Below, piece after piece: positions 44,188 through 52,679 of a stretch of 64,000 nucleotides of DNA (its first letter is position 1; each line of letters begins with the position of its first letter). The notes below the pieces were generated by a model. That model searched no databases, had not been told where the DNA came from, and saw nothing but the letters and a program-made list of their open reading frames with translations. Source of the DNA: Rhodococcus pseudokoreensis. GTDB lineage: Bacteria; Actinomycetota; Actinomycetes; Mycobacteriales; Mycobacteriaceae. The stretch lies in NCBI RefSeq assembly GCF_017068395.1, contig NZ_CP070619.1, positions 4,650,001 to 4,714,000 of the forward strand, read 5' to 3'. The translations under genes and the position numbers were made by a program.

Positions 44188-44295
44188 GTCATCGGCACCG
44201 AGCCGACGCGGAGTCTTGACACAGCCGCAGTCACGGCGTTTGACTGGTCGGAAGCTCGTGGTATCTCGCCGGATCGTGTTCTGGGAGGTTGACGT

Positions 44296-45189
44296 ATGCG
44301 CGGCACAGGTTTGGCGGTACATCGACGCGGAGCAACCCCCCACCGCAGGATGTTCTCGGTACTGGCACTGGTGGGCGTGTGCCTTCTCTCCCTGGCAACG
44401 GCCCGGACAGCAGACGGTCAACCCGCTGTCGGCACCGGGTTCGCGATCCCCTTCTCCGGGGACCCCGGCTACGAGAACCTGGCGCCGACGCAGATGACGA
44501 GTCCGGATCAGCTCAACGCGCCGCTCGGTCAGCAGGTGGCGGACGAGATCGCCTATCAGATCGGGCTCGACCGGGCTGACGCTTTGTCCGAGCAGCAGTA
44601 TCGCGACCTCATCACCGGCGGTGGAGTCGGCGGCAGCAGCGACGCCGCCGAGGTGATCGATGCGTGCGCCCGGATCCTCACCAATACGAACGGCCGTCCC
44701 CTCTATTCCGACGTCGATGGCCGCAACACACCGTCGGTTCTGGCCAGCTACGGGCTGTACGTGAACCCCAGCGGACTGCTGGAGAGTCCGGCCAACGCGG
44801 ACGCGCCGACGCGGCAGGTGAACTCGCTGATCGCTCCCGGCGGCTTTGTGGGCACCTGGTTGAGGAACAACGGTGCAACACACACCCTGATAGCGCTGTA
44901 CGAGTCGGCGTACACGATACAAGCGGCCTTTGGCTTCGCGTCGCAACAGATGTCGGGTGCGGCGCAATTGGTGACCAACACCAAGGGCGGTGTGAGCGCG
45001 GAGGTCGGCATGTCGATGGCGCCGCCGCTCTGGATTGTGAACTTCGCACTGCTCTACGTACTGCAGCCTTCCCTCGCGGCCGCGATGCCCGCGTTCTGGG
45101 CTCCCATTCCTCCGGCGGTTGCCGACGCCGTGCGGTCGAGCCCCACCGGCCAGGTTCCGTTCGGCGACTATGCGTCCTACTTCCAGTGA
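44296..45189 (+). CDS. Secreted protein of unknown function
   Basis: A 297-residue protein from ATG 44296, eight bases after GGGAGG. Basic N-terminus then signal helix (FSVLALVGVCLLSLATA) and probable cleavage near ADGQ. The mature protein is Gly/Ala/Asn-rich with few charges and a hydrophobic stretch near residue 255 (PLWIVNFALLYVLQPSLAAA). The same architecture as mycolata exported proteins of unknown function; no catalytic motif found. Its 3' end overlaps the convergent isochorismatase gene by 13 bp. Confidence 0.75.
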   Translation: MRGTGLAVHRRGATPHRRMFSVLALVGVCLLSLATARTADGQPAVGTGFAIPFSGDPGYENLAPTQMTSPDQLNAPLGQQVADEIAYQIGLDRADALSEQQYRDLITGGGVGGSSDAAEVIDACARILTNTNGRPLYSDVDGRNTPSVLASYGLYVNPSGLLESPANADAPTRQVNSLIAPGGFVGTWLRNNGATHTLIALYESAYTIQAAFGFASQQMSGAAQLVTNTKGGVSAEVGMSMAPPLWIVNFALLYVLQPSLAAAMPAFWAPIPPAVADAVRSSPTGQVPFGDYASYFQ

Positions 45190-45809
45190 GCACTCCCTTG
45201 GAGTGCGGAGGTGACGAGGTTGCCCTTCGGGAGAGCTGTGTCGGATTCGACGGCCGCGACCCACTGTGAGGTTGTGGCGACCGCGGCGAAGTTCGATTGC
45301 AACAGGACCATCAGTGTGGTGTGCAGCGACTCCGCCGACACCTGACCGGCCTCGTTCGCGAGGTTGATCGCGCCGGTGGCGTCGGACAGGATCTCAGCGG
45401 AAAATCCCAGGCCCTCGGCCTCGACAGCGGTGGCCAGATCGCAATTGTTGGTCATGAACCCCACGATCGAGATGGTGTCGATAGTGTTCGCACGCAACCA
45501 CTCCGCGACGTCAGTGCCGGCGAAGACGCTTCCGTACTGTTTGTGCACCCGCTTCCACGACGGGTCGATCGCGGTGTCGAGGTCGGGATGCAGCGACCAC
45601 CCCGCCGACCCCTCCACGAAGACCGGAGCGCCGTCGGGCATCCGATGCTGGACGACGACAACCGGGATGTCGGCCGCGGCGGCCACCTTGATCGCGTTCA
45701 GGATGTTGGCCAGTGATTCCTCACGCGGCGGGTACTGGATCTGCAGCGGTCCGTCGAAGTACTCCTGCTGGACGTCGACGACGACGAGGGCACGGCGTGG
45801 TGCAGTCAT
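45177..45809 (-). CDS. Isochorismatase-family cysteine hydrolase
   Basis: A 210-residue hydrolase. The catalytic triad pattern of the family is present: Asp in VVVDVQQEYF, Lys in the WKRVHKQYGSVF region, and Cys in VGFMTNNCDLATAVEAEG, with the usual cis-peptide context before the Cys. Substrates in the family include isochorismate, nicotinamide and N-carbamoyl compounds; this one is undetermined. Divergent from a GlxA-type AraC regulator. Confidence 0.88.
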   Translation of the reverse strand: MTAPRRALVVVDVQQEYFDGPLQIQYPPREESLANILNAIKVAAAADIPVVVVQHRMPDGAPVFVEGSAGWSLHPDLDTAIDPSWKRVHKQYGSVFAGTDVAEWLRANTIDTISIVGFMTNNCDLATAVEAEGLGFSAEILSDATGAINLANEAGQVSAESLHTTLMVLLQSNFAAVATTSQWVAAVESDTALPKGNLVTSALQGSAHWK

Positions 45810-45947
45810 AGTTCACTCCCGGGGATCGAAATCGTGCGGGCCCTTCGCCGGGCCGCGCTGTCACCCATTCTTCGGTGAGGGGGTGGCGGTTTCGAGTGGC
45901 ATGGATGCATACTTTCGATGACTTTGTGCCAACCGTGGGGAGATCCG

Positions 45948-46904
45948 ATGCGGATTGCCGTCTATGCGTTCGACGACATCACCATGTTCCACCTCGCGGC
46001 GCCACTGATGGTGTTCGGCGAATTGGGGCGCCTCGGGCTGGCCACAGACTGGGAGACCAGGCTGTGGTCCGATCGCCCCGGGTCGATCCGAACGGCCGAG
46101 GGGTACCCGATCGGTGAGGTGACGGGCCCGGAGACGGTCGAGTGGGCCGACATCGTCGTGATCCCGTCGTGGCCGCTTCCCGTGGTGCCGAGCAGCGAGG
46201 CGTTCGGTTCGCGCCTGCGCCGCGCCCACGCGCGGGGTGCCGTCGTCGCGGGACTGTGTCTCGGCGCCTTCGCGGTCGTCGACAGCGGTCTGCTCGACGG
46301 TCGCCCGGCCGTCACGCACTGGGAGATGATGCCGGCTCTGGCCGAACGCCATCCGGGCACGCAGATGGACACCTCGGTGCTCTACATCGACCACGGCGAC
46401 GTGCTCACCTCCGCCGGGACCGCGTCGTCGATGGACGCCTGCCTGCACCTGGTGCGCACACATCTCGGGTCCGCGATCGCGACCCGGGTGGCGCGAAGTC
46501 TCGTCGTCGCCCCGCACCGGGAGGGCGGGCAAGCCCAGTACATCGAGCGCCCGCTGGCACAGGCGCCGACGGACACGGCGATTGCCGACGTGCAGCAGTG
46601 GGCGTTGGCCCATCTCCACGAAAACCTGTCCATCGATCGCCTGGCGGGTGAGGCGAAGATGAGTCGGCGCAGCTTCATTCGGCAGTTCACGCGAACCACC
46701 GGGACGACGCCGGCGCGGTGGGTCGCGGAGCAGCGACTCGGTGAAGGGCGCGTCCTCCTCGAGACCACCGACTGGGGTATCGACGACATCGCCTCCGCGT
46801 GCGGCTTCGCCAGCACGGTCACGTTCCGGCAGAACTTCGTCGCCGCCTTCGCGACCTCGCCCACCGCGTACCGGCGACAGTTCGCGGATCTTCCGAACGG
46901 CTGA
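45948..46904 (+). CDS. GlxA-type AraC-family transcriptional regulator (DJ-1/PfpI domain)
   Basis: A 318-residue protein. ATG 45948, six bases after GTGGGGAGA, is preferred to ATG 45918. The N-terminal DJ-1/PfpI domain (IAVYAFDDITMFHLAAPLMV; nucleophile-elbow region VVAGLCLGAFAVVDSGLLDG) is followed by an AraC HTH pair: LSIDRLAGEAKMSRRSFIRQ and DIASACGFASTVTFRQNF. It likely regulates the divergent isochorismatase gene. Confidence 0.92.
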   Translation: MRIAVYAFDDITMFHLAAPLMVFGELGRLGLATDWETRLWSDRPGSIRTAEGYPIGEVTGPETVEWADIVVIPSWPLPVVPSSEAFGSRLRRAHARGAVVAGLCLGAFAVVDSGLLDGRPAVTHWEMMPALAERHPGTQMDTSVLYIDHGDVLTSAGTASSMDACLHLVRTHLGSAIATRVARSLVVAPHREGGQAQYIERPLAQAPTDTAIADVQQWALAHLHENLSIDRLAGEAKMSRRSFIRQFTRTTGTTPARWVAEQRLGEGRVLLETTDWGIDDIASACGFASTVTFRQNFVAAFATSPTAYRRQFADLPNG

Positions 46905-46993
46905 GGTCGGCGCAGGTCCGATGTAGACCCCGCACCTGGTCGCACCCCAACACCCTGCCGAAGGGGCGGTGCTCACCCCCTACGATTCTCCGG

Positions 46994-47656
46994 GTGACCG
47001 ATTACGACGATCTCGACATGTTCGGTGGCCTCGATGCCGCCACCCTGCCGTCCCGCCAGCAGTTGATTCTGGCGACGATCCGGGACTGGGTGGCCGCACA
47101 CGGATGCTCGCCGAGCACCCGGCAGATCGGGGACGCGGTCGGCCTGCGGTCGACGTCGTCGGTGTCCAAGCACCTGAAGAGCCTCGAGGAAAAGGGCTTC
47201 CTCCGGAGGGGTTCGTCCATGGCTCGGCAATTGGACGTGCGCCCGTTCCTCACAGAGACGAAGCACGGACGCTCGGCCGACAACAATGTGACGGTGCCGG
47301 TGGTCGGCGACATCGCAGCCGGCGCACCGATCCTCGCGGAGGAGCACGCCGACGAGATGCTCACGCTCCCTCGTGAACTCGTCGGCTCCGGCACCGTGTT
47401 CGGGCTGCGGGTGCGCGGCGAGTCGATGATCGACGCCGCGATCTGCGACGGCGACGTCGTCGTCGTGCGCCGCCAGGACGAGGCCCATTCCGGTGAGATC
47501 GTCGCCGCGATGATCGACGGCGAGGCCACGGTGAAGGTGCTCCGGCGCCGCGACGGTCACATCTTCCTCGAACCCCGTAACCCTGCCTACACCGTCATCG
47601 ACGGCGACGCCGCAGTCGTCCTCGGCAAGGTGGTCTCCGTGATGCGCCGGATCTGA
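46994..47656 (+). CDS. LexA-like repressor (solitary copy)
   Basis: A 220-residue protein from GTG 46994. Winged HTH (QQLILATIRDWVAAHGCSPS, TRQIGDAVGLRSTSSVSKHL), Ala109-Gly110 autocleavage bond in DIAAGAPI, Ser144 in RGESMID and Lys181 in ATVKVLR of the S24 peptidase dyad. All residues for RecA-stimulated self-cleavage are present. It is not beside nrdR, the usual partner of the main actinobacterial lexA, so it may be a second LexA or the main one relocated. No clear SOS box was seen in its own leader. Confidence 0.88.
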   Translation: MTDYDDLDMFGGLDAATLPSRQQLILATIRDWVAAHGCSPSTRQIGDAVGLRSTSSVSKHLKSLEEKGFLRRGSSMARQLDVRPFLTETKHGRSADNNVTVPVVGDIAAGAPILAEEHADEMLTLPRELVGSGTVFGLRVRGESMIDAAICDGDVVVVRRQDEAHSGEIVAAMIDGEATVKVLRRRDGHIFLEPRNPAYTVIDGDAAVVLGKVVSVMRRI

Positions 47657-47742
47657 CACCCTGCCATTCGAAACCTGTTCCGCGAACACGTCGGCCGCGG
47701 CATACAGCCGAGCGAACCGAACATGTCACGTCTCGGCAGCCG

Positions 47743-49509
47743 TCAGAGTGCCCGCTTGAATCCGACGTGGCTGCTGTCGTATCCGAGTCGCGCATAGAAC
47801 GCCTGCGCCCGCTCGCGGGCGCGGTCGGTGGTGACCTGCACGAGTGTCGCGCCGCGATGCCGGCCGTGGTCGTGCGCCCACTCGAGCATTGCGGTTCCGA
47901 CGCCATGGGAGCGTTCGGAGGCCGCCACCCGCACCCCCTCGATCTGCAGGCGAGCGGTGCCGCCGCGGGACAACCCGGGGATGATGGTGAGTTGCATGGT
48001 GCCGATGATCCGGTCGTCCTCGGCGCGGACCACCGCCAGGTAGTGTGCGGAATCCCGGGCGATCGCGTCGTACGCCTCCTCGTACCGTGCCATCTCGGCC
48101 CCCTCGCGGGTGCGGCCGATCTCGTCGTCGGACAGCAGGGCGACCAGTGCCGGCACATCGGCGCGGCCGGCGCGCTGCACCCGATAGACGCGGTCGTCGA
48201 GTCGGAGCCGTCCACCGACCGATTCACGTGCCCGCGACTGCAAGTGGGCGACGAGTGTGTCCAGCCAGGTACCGACATGCTGCCGGGCCTCGGGGGTGTC
48301 GGGGTAGCGACAGCGCAGGTGCAACCCGGCCTCGTCGAGGATGAACCAGAGCATCACGCCGTCGGTCCGGATCGTCGCGCCGACGTACTGCGCCTCCAGC
48401 CCGGTGGCGTCGACGCGGACCGGCAACCGGCGCAGGTCCAGCCACGAGATCGCGAACATCCCGGGGGCCTCGGGCATCCCGCCCCACGGGCGAAGTACGT
48501 CCTCCAGCGGCCAGGACCCCATCCGTACGGCCTCCTTGACCGCCTCTGCGCTGGCCCGGGGGTCGGGGTCGGTCGATTCCAGCACCGAGTTGGTGATGAA
48601 CCACCCGACGGAGTCGTTCCAGGTGGCGTCGTACCGGCTGTGCACCGGGAACACCGCCCGCAGCGGGGTGCCGGCCAACTCGCGCGTCACGTCGGTCATC
48701 GCGGCCACCACGAGTGCCAGAGTCGAGACGCCGTCGTCGCGGGCCTGCGCCGAGAACGCGGCGCTATCGTCGACGTCGAGCACGTCGCGCACCTCCACCC
48801 GCTCGTGCTGCAGCGTCGCCGCGCCCAGCGACAGCGGGAACCGTGGCATCACGTCACCGCTGGCCGCCAGCACCTCCGCCCAGCGGTGGTGCACCTCGGC
48901 GGGTGCCGACGGGCGGTCCCGCAGGGCGCGGGTGTGCTCGGCGAAGGCGGGCGCGGGCGGCAACGACGGCGCCCGGCCGTCCTGCACCGCCGCCAACGCG
49001 GTGAGCAGGTCGCGTGCGATCACCAACATCGACCACATGTCGACGTGTGAGTGGTCGGCGGCGACCACCACGGTCGGTCCCGCCGCGGTCTCGAGCACGC
49101 ACAGCCGATGCGACGGACGACTGTACGGCGGGCAGGCGTGGTCGAGCACGTCACGGAGCGCATCGTTGACGGCCTGTCCGGGGGCGATCGGGTGCTCGAC
49201 CCAGTCACCGGGGAAGATTTCGACCTCGTGCAGCCGCGGCTCGCCGTCCTCGCCGGGCGAGAAGATCGACCGCAGCGTGCCGTGCCGCGCGATGACCGCC
49301 AGCCAGGCGGCCGCGAGCGCGTCGGACGGTACCGGCGCGGAGAGTGTGAAGGACAACGCCATCCAGGACCCGGCTCGGTCGCCGGCACCGACGTGGCGTC
49401 GCTGGTCGAAGGACACGGGCAGCGGCCGGCCCGGCCGGCCCACGGTCACGTCGTAGCCCAGCAGCCGACCGAACGGCAGGCGCAGGTGCGCGACGTTGGT
49501 CAGCCGCAT
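47743..49509 (-). CDS. Condensation/PapA-like acyltransferase domain fused to a GNAT acetyltransferase
   Basis: A 588-residue two-domain protein. Residues about 1-440 resemble an NRPS condensation or PapA-type acyltransferase: VVVAADHSHVDMWSMLVIAR carries an HxxxD with the following Gly replaced by Met, and VGWFITNSVLES matches the later condensation motif. Residues about 445-588 form a GNAT domain: RVYRVQRAGRADVPALVALL, then the acetyl-CoA loop RSHGVGTAMLEWAHDHG and AQAFYARLGYDSSHVGF. This fusion is uncommon. No NRPS or PKS gene is nearby, so it may act on a free or soluble acyl-CoA substrate. Function unknown. Confidence 0.8.
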   Translation of the reverse strand: MRLTNVAHLRLPFGRLLGYDVTVGRPGRPLPVSFDQRRHVGAGDRAGSWMALSFTLSAPVPSDALAAAWLAVIARHGTLRSIFSPGEDGEPRLHEVEIFPGDWVEHPIAPGQAVNDALRDVLDHACPPYSRPSHRLCVLETAAGPTVVVAADHSHVDMWSMLVIARDLLTALAAVQDGRAPSLPPAPAFAEHTRALRDRPSAPAEVHHRWAEVLAASGDVMPRFPLSLGAATLQHERVEVRDVLDVDDSAAFSAQARDDGVSTLALVVAAMTDVTRELAGTPLRAVFPVHSRYDATWNDSVGWFITNSVLESTDPDPRASAEAVKEAVRMGSWPLEDVLRPWGGMPEAPGMFAISWLDLRRLPVRVDATGLEAQYVGATIRTDGVMLWFILDEAGLHLRCRYPDTPEARQHVGTWLDTLVAHLQSRARESVGGRLRLDDRVYRVQRAGRADVPALVALLSDDEIGRTREGAEMARYEEAYDAIARDSAHYLAVVRAEDDRIIGTMQLTIIPGLSRGGTARLQIEGVRVAASERSHGVGTAMLEWAHDHGRHRGATLVQVTTDRARERAQAFYARLGYDSSHVGFKRAL

Positions 49510-49610
49510 GGCGGTATCCTATGCGCTTCCCCAGCGACCGCGCGGCCGATCTCGCCCGCCGGGCCGCGAGTACCACGGCATGAGTGGGAATTGCGCCCTA
49601 TACTCCCGCC

Positions 49611-49880
49611 ATGTTGATCATCGGGATGATCCTGTTCGGAGTGCTCGTCGGTGCCGCCGCCCAACTCATCCTGGGTAGGTCCAGGTCCGGAATCGATTGG
49701 ACGCTGGCATTCGTCGCAGGCATCGGCGGCTCGTTCGCGGGCGGACTGCTCATCAGCCTCCTCGCGGGGGACGGCCTCAACTTGCGTCCCAGCGGCATCA
49801 TCGGCTCCCTCGCCGGGGCGATCATCGTGACGGCCGTCTGGTTGTGGTGGAAGGCGCGGGCCGCGGCAGGGGCCGACTGA
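49611..49880 (+). CDS. GlsB/YeaQ/YmgE-family small membrane protein
   Basis: An 89-residue protein from ATG 49611. Three short hydrophobic segments with Gly-rich turns (MLIIGMILFGVLVGAAAQLI, AFVAGIGGSFAGGLLISLL, IIGSLAGAIIVTAVWLWWKA) fit the transglycosylase-associated protein family. No Shine-Dalgarno is obvious. Function unknown, often stress-related. Confidence 0.82.
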   Translation: MLIIGMILFGVLVGAAAQLILGRSRSGIDWTLAFVAGIGGSFAGGLLISLLAGDGLNLRPSGIIGSLAGAIIVTAVWLWWKARAAAGAD

Positions 49881-49930
49881 CAACCACGGCGTTCGCCGCT
49901 GCCCGCGACGCGGCCGAACCGGCCGGTGGG

Positions 49931-50899
49931 ATGATGGTGCGCGTGCCAATGCCCTCACCGCTGCCCGTCAAGGACGGGGTCGGACCGACGCGGCTGCGTG
50001 TCCCGGCGTCCGGGCCGTGGGCGACGATCGCCGAGTACGTCGTCGCGCGGTTCGACCATCTGGACGCGGGCGACCTGCACCGGCGATTCGACGCCGGAGG
50101 GATCGTGGGCACCGACGGTCGTCCGATCGGTCGCGGCACGGCGCTGGGCTCGCACCGGTTCGTCTGGTACTACCGCGATCTGCCGGTGGAGGACCCGGTG
50201 CCGTTTCACCTGGAGATCCTGCACGTCGACGACGACCTCGTCGTGATCGACAAGCCGCACTTCCTCCCGACCACTCCGGGCGGGCGATACCTGCGCGAGT
50301 CCGCGCTCGTCCGGTTGCGGACTCGCCTCGACAATCCGGACCTGACGCCGATCCATCGACTCGACCGCGCGACCGCCGGCCTGGTGATGTTCTCGGCCCG
50401 TTCCGCGACGCGCGGCGCATACCAGTCGCTGTTCGAGAAACGGCGGGTAGTGAAGGTCTACGAGGCGGTGTCGATGCAACCGCCAGGGTGGGACCCGGAT
50501 GCGCCGGTGCTTGCCGAGCGTGCCGTTCCCGTCGTCTACCGCAACCACATCGCGTCGCGGCGCGGCGAGTTCCGGGTCGTCGTCGACGACTCCCGCGAAC
50601 CCAACGCCGAGACGGTGGTCGAGGTGTGTGGCGGCGGTGTGAGCTCCTCCGGACGTGCTGTGCTGCACACGATCCTGCGTCCGCACACCGGACGAATGCA
50701 CCAGTTGCGGGTGCATCTGGCGGCGCTCGGCGCCGGGATTCTGGGCGATCGTCTGTACCCCGACCTGCTGCCCGAGGCGCCGGACGATCATTCCCTCCCG
50801 CTCCAATTGCTCGCGCGGGAACTCGAATTCACCGATCCGCTGTCGGGGATGCCGCGGCGGTTCGTCACCCGCCGGACGTTGAGCGAGGCGCCCGCGTAA
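49931..50899 (+). CDS. RluA-family RNA pseudouridine synthase
   Basis: About 322 residues; several start codons (ATG 49931, ATG 49934, GTG 49943, ATG 49949) are possible. Core motif PIHRLDRATAGLVMF carries the catalytic Asp in HRLDR; other motifs are VIDKPHFLPTTPGG and RPHTGRMHQLRVHLAALG. It isomerises uridine in rRNA or tRNA; the target site is not predictable. Its 3' end overlaps that of the convergent esterase gene by 35 bp. Confidence 0.9.
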   Translation: MMVRVPMPSPLPVKDGVGPTRLRVPASGPWATIAEYVVARFDHLDAGDLHRRFDAGGIVGTDGRPIGRGTALGSHRFVWYYRDLPVEDPVPFHLEILHVDDDLVVIDKPHFLPTTPGGRYLRESALVRLRTRLDNPDLTPIHRLDRATAGLVMFSARSATRGAYQSLFEKRRVVKVYEAVSMQPPGWDPDAPVLAERAVPVVYRNHIASRRGEFRVVVDDSREPNAETVVEVCGGGVSSSGRAVLHTILRPHTGRMHQLRVHLAALGAGILGDRLYPDLLPEAPDDHSLPLQLLARELEFTDPLSGMPRRFVTRRTLSEAPA

Positions 50900-51857
50900 G
50901 GGCGACCTCGCGCAGGTGCAGGCACACCTCGTCGATCGCCTGCTTCGCCTGCGTGAACGCACCGATCTCGGTGACGAAGCCGTGGAAGACGCCGGCATAC
51001 CGGGTCAGCGAGACGGGGACGCCGTCGCGCCGCAGCCGTGCCGCATATGCCTCGGCGTCGTCCCGGATCGGGTCGACCTCCGCGGTCAGAATCAGCGCAG
51101 GCGGAAGACCGCGTAGCGATTCGGCGCGCATGGGTGCCGCGAGGTGGTCGTCCGCCCGGTGTCCCGGGCCGACGTAGTGGTCCCAGCACCAGCGCGCGTC
51201 CGCGGTGCTCAGTAGCGGCGCATCGGCGAATTCCGACCACGACGGCGTCGTGAATGTCCCGTCGACGGCAGGGTAGGCGAGTACCTGAGTCACGGGGAGG
51301 GGGCTGCGCTCGTCGCGTCGGTGCAGGCAGAGGGAGGCGGCGAGATTGCCCCCGGCGGAGTCGCCACCGATCGCGATCCGTCCCGGATCGATACCGAGCT
51401 CCGGTGCCGTCCGGGTCAGCCACGCGTAGGCGTCGAGGCAGTCTTCCAGTGCTGCCGGGTAGGGGTTCTCGGGAGCCAGCCGGTAGTCCAGGGACACGAC
51501 CGTCCATCCGGATCCGGCGGCGATCGCGCGGCACAGCTCGTCGGCTCCGTCCAGGGTTCCCAGGACGAAACCGCCGCCGTGCAGATAGACGAGGGCAGGC
51601 CTGTCGCCGTCCGGAGCGGCACTGTCTGCGCGGTACAGGCGAGCCCGGATCGCACCTGCGCGGGTCGGAACGCTCAATTGTTCGACGTGGTCGAGCGGCG
51701 TGATCGGCTCGGCAGGTGGAGTCGTGTTCAGGAGCGCCCGGGCCTGCTCCGGTCCCAGCTCCCGGATCGGTTTGGGCAGGGCGTGAGCGATCATCCGGGC
51801 CGCGGCCTGTGCATCGCCGTCGAGCAGATTCCACCAGGTGGGGGCGTCGTCGTTCAT
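50865..51857 (-). CDS. Alpha/beta hydrolase, HSL-family esterase, second copy
   Basis: About 330 residues from ATG 51857 (earlier in-frame starts 51878 and 51887 exist). HGGG in YLHGGGFVLGTLDGADEL, nucleophile in GGDSAGGNLA, acid in AEVDPIRDDAEAYAARL and His in FHGFVTE are present. It is paralogous to the esterase at 24203. Divergent from the SCP2/glutamine-synthetase-like operon with a 156-bp shared promoter region. Confidence 0.88.
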   Translation of the reverse strand: MNDDAPTWWNLLDGDAQAAARMIAHALPKPIRELGPEQARALLNTTPPAEPITPLDHVEQLSVPTRAGAIRARLYRADSAAPDGDRPALVYLHGGGFVLGTLDGADELCRAIAAGSGWTVVSLDYRLAPENPYPAALEDCLDAYAWLTRTAPELGIDPGRIAIGGDSAGGNLAASLCLHRRDERSPLPVTQVLAYPAVDGTFTTPSWSEFADAPLLSTADARWCWDHYVGPGHRADDHLAAPMRAESLRGLPPALILTAEVDPIRDDAEAYAARLRRDGVPVSLTRYAGVFHGFVTEIGAFTQAKQAIDEVCLHLREVALTRAPRSTSGG

Positions 51858-51928
51858 CTCGGAAACCTCGCAAGTCATTGACAACAAGTGATCTGTGCCT
51901 CACTATCATAGTCACGTGACCAAGACGC

Positions 51929-51944
51929 TTGACCACAATGGTCG
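51929..51944. promoter_or_regulatory. Inverted repeat in the esterase/SCP2 operon divergent promoter
   Basis: TTGACCACAATGGTCG contains GACCA-CAA-TGGTC. About 20 bp upstream is TCATAGTCACGTG, nearly the same as TCATAGTCATGTG upstream of the acyl-CoA ligase gene at 58997-59009. A shared regulator of the catabolic genes is suggested. Confidence 0.4.
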
Positions 51945-52013
51945 CATTCCACAGGGATCCGCTGCTGACGGTGTACCGCGCACATGATCTCGTCGAATCG
52001 AAAGGACTGAAGG

Positions 52014-52679
52014 ATGACCGAAACGACGATCGGCCACGCGACATGCGAGGCCGACGCGGTCGACGGGGTCGACATTCGGATCGAGGACGATGCGAGTCCG
52101 ATCGTCCGGCTGATCGGCCGCACGATCGCCGACTCCGTCCGCGCGCACCGTGCGGATGCCGTCGTGGCGGGGGTGGAAGGCATTGTCGCGGTCCGCTCCC
52201 ACGACACCCCGCAGGCTGCGACGATCAGCATCTCGAACGGTGTCGTCGCGGTGTCGAGCGGTGTGTTCATCTCGCCCGATGTCACCCTGACCGTCGACCT
52301 GAACGCGCGGCTGGCCCCGGTCGGCGAGCCCGCAGGCGAGGGCGACCTCGCCGCAACGTCGCTGGCACTGCTGTCGCCGCCGCTGCCGGACTGGCAGGTC
52401 GCCGCGGAGACGTTCTGGGCCGCGGCCCGGTCGGTACCGGGGATCCCGGACGTGCTCGTCGCGGTCGCGGACGGCCCCGACGGATTGGACCAACTGGTCG
52501 TCGGCGAGGGCGAGACGCACTACGTGATCGCCGGCCCCCCGGAACTGCTGGCCGGCATCTTCTCGGGCGCCGACGATCTGATCGCCGCCCTGTCCACCGG
52601 TCTGATCGGCGTGCGCGGCACGCTCTCTCAGCTGTCGGTGCTCGTCGCCGCATCCTGGAAGGTTCGATACGATGTCTGA
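52014..52679 (+). CDS. SCP2-like sterol-carrier-fold protein
   Basis: A 221-residue protein from ATG 52014 after AGGATGACC context. The C-terminal half (ISNGVVAVSSGVFISPDVTL; LVVGEGETHYVIAGPPELLA) shows the strand pattern of the sterol carrier protein 2 fold found in many actinobacterial proteins. The family binds hydrophobic ligands. It overlaps the next gene by 8 bp, so it is coupled to the glutamine-synthetase-like ligase; it may present the substrate. Assignment is moderate. Confidence 0.6.
   Translation: MTETTIGHATCEADAVDGVDIRIEDDASPIVRLIGRTIADSVRAHRADAVVAGVEGIVAVRSHDTPQAATISISNGVVAVSSGVFISPDVTLTVDLNARLAPVGEPAGEGDLAATSLALLSPPLPDWQVAAETFWAAARSVPGIPDVLVAVADGPDGLDQLVVGEGETHYVIAGPPELLAGIFSGADDLIAALSTGLIGVRGTLSQLSVLVAASWKVRYDV

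Noticed and set aside
47663..47695. GAAACCTGTTC and GAACACG near the lexA 3' end, resembling SOS boxes
   Set aside because: The spacing is one base short of GAAC-N4-GTTC and the site lies downstream of the gene, not in a promoter.
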